A stretch of 64,000 nt of DNA. Origin: Hanamia caeni (GTDB lineage: Bacteria > Bacteroidota > Bacteroidia > Chitinophagales > Chitinophagaceae). A model generated the notes under the pieces. It saw only the letters and a list, made by a program, of their open reading frames with translations, was not told the origin of the DNA and ran no database searches. Made by a program: the position numbers and the translations under genes. The stretch is from positions 89,472 through 153,471 of the forward strand of contig NZ_RJJR01000015.1 in assembly GCF_003721595.1 (NCBI RefSeq). The letters run 5' to 3'. Each line of letters starts with the position of its first letter. The stretch's first letter is position 1. Of the stretch, positions 62,253-64,000 are shown in pieces.

Positions 62253-62330
62253 ACTGTTGAGGCAGTTAAGGAAGTAGTCAAATAAATTCGCTACAGTAAC
62301 TTTTAATTTCATTATAAAAACCTCAACAGT
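62253..62330 (+). promoter_or_regulatory. 10-bp inverted repeat flanking the IS110 gene's leader
   Basis: ACTGTTGAGG at 62253-62262 and CCTCAACAGT at 62321-62330. The right arm ends 1 bp before the ATG, so a folded transcript would hide the start. May be part of the element's terminal or regulatory structure. Confidence 0.5.
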
Positions 62331-62331
62331 C

Positions 62332-63399
62332 ATGAATAAAGTTAATTCAAATTTCGAAGGCCAAACCATTTTTGTTGGTATGGACATTCACAAATCCAGC
62401 TGGAATCTTGGTATCCATCTGGGCGACATGTTTATAAGAAACGTGCATCAAAAACCAAATCCTCACATTATGGCCAGCTACTTAAAGCAGCATTATCCCG
62501 GTGCTCAATATAAAGCAGCATATGAAGCAGGTAAGTTTGGCTTCTGGATACAACGCCAACTAACAGCTTTAGGGATTGAATGCCTGGTGGTAAATCCTGC
62601 CGACATTCCCAAATCACAAAAAGATTCCTTGCAAAAAACTGATCCGCGTGATGCGCGTAATCTTGCACTGCGTCTTCAGTCAGGTGTATTGCACGGCATT
62701 CATATTCCTGATGAACAACAGGAAGCTGACCGTGTGTTTTTCCGGCATCGCAAAAGAATCCTCAAAGATCTTAACCGTTGTAAAAACCGTATCAAAGGAT
62801 TGCTTGCTTTTACTGGCATTGATATTCCTGAGCAATATGATAACGCAAGCTGGAGCCATAATTTTATTAACTGGCTTAAAGCACTTGATTGTAAACAAAC
62901 TTCCAGGAGAAGAGCGCTTGATTATATGATCGCTCAGATGGAATATTTACGTAAAGAACTTTTATCGCTCAGCAATGAGCTTCGCAAAATGATGCGCGAA
63001 AAGCGTTACAACAAAAATTACTATTTGCTTAGAACCATCCCCGGTATTGGCCCGCTGACAGCAGCAAGCATTCTTGTAGAAATAGGTGATGTGAAACGCT
63101 TTGAAACCTTTTATCATCTCAATAGTTTTGTCGGATTATTACCTATGGAGCATAGCAGCGGACAATCAGAAAATAAATTGAGTCTTACAGTCAGGAAGCA
63201 CCGGCAACTCAGAAGCGATTTGGTAGAAAGTGCCTGGACAGCCAGGAGAACCGATCCTGCAATGGCGCTTTACTTCCAGGAACAAATAAAAAGAAAGGAT
63301 AGTAAAATCGTCATCATCAAAATTGCACGAAAGCTTTTAAACAGAATCCGTTTTGTATTAATCAATCAACAACCTTACGAATTTGGAATTGTAAAATAA
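62332..63399 (+). CDS. IS110-family transposase/recombinase
   Basis: 355 residues. N-terminal RuvC-like domain: FVGMDIHKSSWNLGIHLGD (Asp), AAYEAGKFGFWI (Glu), DSLQKTDPRDARNLA (two Asp), the DEDD set. C-terminal domain: LRTIPGIGPLTAASILVEIGD, HLNSFVGLLPMEHSSGQS (catalytic Ser in S-S-G-Q-S), and SDLVESAWTA. Length is normal and no frameshift is visible, so potentially active. The family uses a noncoding bridge RNA for target choice; see the structured region just downstream. Confidence 0.95.
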   Translation: MNKVNSNFEGQTIFVGMDIHKSSWNLGIHLGDMFIRNVHQKPNPHIMASYLKQHYPGAQYKAAYEAGKFGFWIQRQLTALGIECLVVNPADIPKSQKDSLQKTDPRDARNLALRLQSGVLHGIHIPDEQQEADRVFFRHRKRILKDLNRCKNRIKGLLAFTGIDIPEQYDNASWSHNFINWLKALDCKQTSRRRALDYMIAQMEYLRKELLSLSNELRKMMREKRYNKNYYLLRTIPGIGPLTAASILVEIGDVKRFETFYHLNSFVGLLPMEHSSGQSENKLSLTVRKHRQLRSDLVESAWTARRTDPAMALYFQEQIKRKDSKIVIIKIARKLLNRIRFVLINQQPYEFGIVK

Positions 63400-63401
63400 T
63401 T

Positions 63402-63652
63402 ATGAGCCCTGACTACTAAACATTCGTTGTATAAATATACCTCGCCAAGGCTGTAGCAGGGTTCATTTTAAAAAGATTTAGAAACAAAACTATTCACCAA
63501 CATACCGTCAAAAAAAAACCGCGGGCATGACTACTAAACAAAAGTTGTTATCGTATAATAATCAAAAAGCGAAGTGTTTTCTTCTGCCAAGTCTGTAGCA
63601 GCCTGTATTTACGCCACTTTTCCCGAATAGCATCGGGATTACTAAGCGTAAA
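63402..63652 (+). ncRNA. Structured region after the IS110 gene, candidate bridge RNA
   Basis: Three hairpins. A, 63402-63466: ATGAGCCCT pairs with AGGGTTCAT (one G-U), then CTAC with GTAG, loop of 36 bases. B, 63521-63606: GCGGGC with GCCTGT (G-U pairs), then CTAC with GTAG, loop of 60 bases. A and B share CTACTAAACA at loop start and GCCAAG-CTGTAG at the end, but their outer stems have different sequences that still pair. C, 63608-63652: TTTACGC/GCGTAAA around an inner TCCCGA/TCGGGA. Function is inferred from IS110-family knowledge; strand and ends unproven. Confidence 0.45.
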
Positions 63653-63975
63653 AACTCAACAAAAAATAACGAAGAACTGTAGCGATTTTTGCCACTCCAG
63701 ATAAAAACCGGGACTAAGCAAAAAATTAACTGACTACTCAATGGATGCTGAAGTATGTTGACTTAAAAAATTTATTAAATTTGGGATAACGAAAAAAATC
63801 TTGCGAAGGGGAAAGGTTGAAAAACCATTCAATCTTTCTCTTTCAAAAGAAAATTATAACTACGATATTATTCTTCCTCGGCGCTCTTTAGGTACAATGG
63901 AACCTTTTGTTGAACTAAACCTACGGTAGCCTTCCGCAACTATCCGTAAATTTAGCATTCACTAAAACTTTAAAA
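63653..63975. other. Intergenic region to window end, no gene seen
   Basis: 323 bp. Contains a third TGACTACT word at 63730-63737, the same word that opens hairpins A and B, hinting that the IS110 element reaches at least here. No gene seen; the leader of the next gene is AT-rich. Confidence 0.4.
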
Positions 63976-64000
63976 ATGACAACGAAAAAAAAACGCCGGA
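63976..64000 (+). CDS. Start of a downstream gene, cut by the window
   Basis: ATG at 63976 begins MTTKKKRR and runs to the window end. The basic start is plausible for a DNA-binding or ribosomal protein, but 8 codons are not enough to assign it. Confidence 0.3.

Noticed and set aside
1..64000. CRISPR array
   Set aside because: No run of equal-length direct repeats with unique spacers; the 7-bp-period arrays have no spacers.

Overview
The window looks like a chromosomal segment of a Bacteroidota species, most likely Chitinophagaceae or a close relative. The evidence is AT-rich intergenic DNA, -7 boxes of the TAnnTTTG type in front of many genes, no purine-rich Shine-Dalgarno sequences, a SusC/TonB-type outer-membrane receptor, a type IX secretion (CHU_C/gliding C-terminal) PKD protein, and many short TTG-started genes. 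No rRNA, phage or CRISPR array is present.

Layout. 1-14 kb holds core genes: a partial HipA-like kinase, a TonB-like protein, YggS, an acyl-CoA dehydrogenase, ArgH, Dxr, RseP, two tandem membrane-anchored endonuclease/exonuclease/phosphatase paralogues, HPF, HolA and a coiled-coil membrane protein. 14-31.8 kb holds a TonB-dependent receptor, a GNAT enzyme, ValS, a DnaQ/GIY-YIG fusion, a DUF1624-type membrane protein, a large PKD adhesin-like T9SS cargo, three tRNAs (Leu-TAA, Gly-GCC, Leu-GAG), a GT2, a histidine kinase, ClpS, Aat and a GDPD lipoprotein. 31.8-35.1 kb holds a frameshifted gene remnant, a DUF5009-type membrane acyltransferase and a six-hairpin glycosidase.

The standout is a tight minus-strand operon at 35.8-44.8 kb: FHA-like protein, 31-residue membrane peptide (not previously obvious because it is so short), PP2C phosphatase, a 1374-residue fusion of a SEDS glycan polymerase with a class B penicillin-binding protein, FHA protein, and a membrane Ser/Thr kinase. 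The gene content matches the actinobacterial fhaA-fhaB-pstP-rodA-pbpA-pknAB locus, but here it is in a Bacteroidota-type genome and polymerase and transpeptidase are one chain. It is visibly richer in G+C than its surroundings. It suggests a dedicated, phosphorylation-controlled peptidoglycan synthase.

45-50.5 kb is an accessory stretch (VOC, MFS, GNAT, lipoprotein, ABC-F). 50.9-59.3 kb is a glycan cluster: glycosyltransferase, UDP-galactopyranose mutase, a GH1-like/RmlD fusion, a second GH1-like protein, a GT4 and a PIG-L deacetylase, with a small Ser/Cys-rich ORF in between. 59.6-64 kb is a decaying or mobile end: an outer-membrane protein, the two-ended scar of a deleted type IIG restriction-modification gene, a perfect 34-bp palindrome, and an IS110-family element followed by about 250 bp of strongly structured DNA that may encode a bridge-type RNA.

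Across the window, 7-bp-period degenerate repeats occur between genes and also in frame inside yggS and valS.
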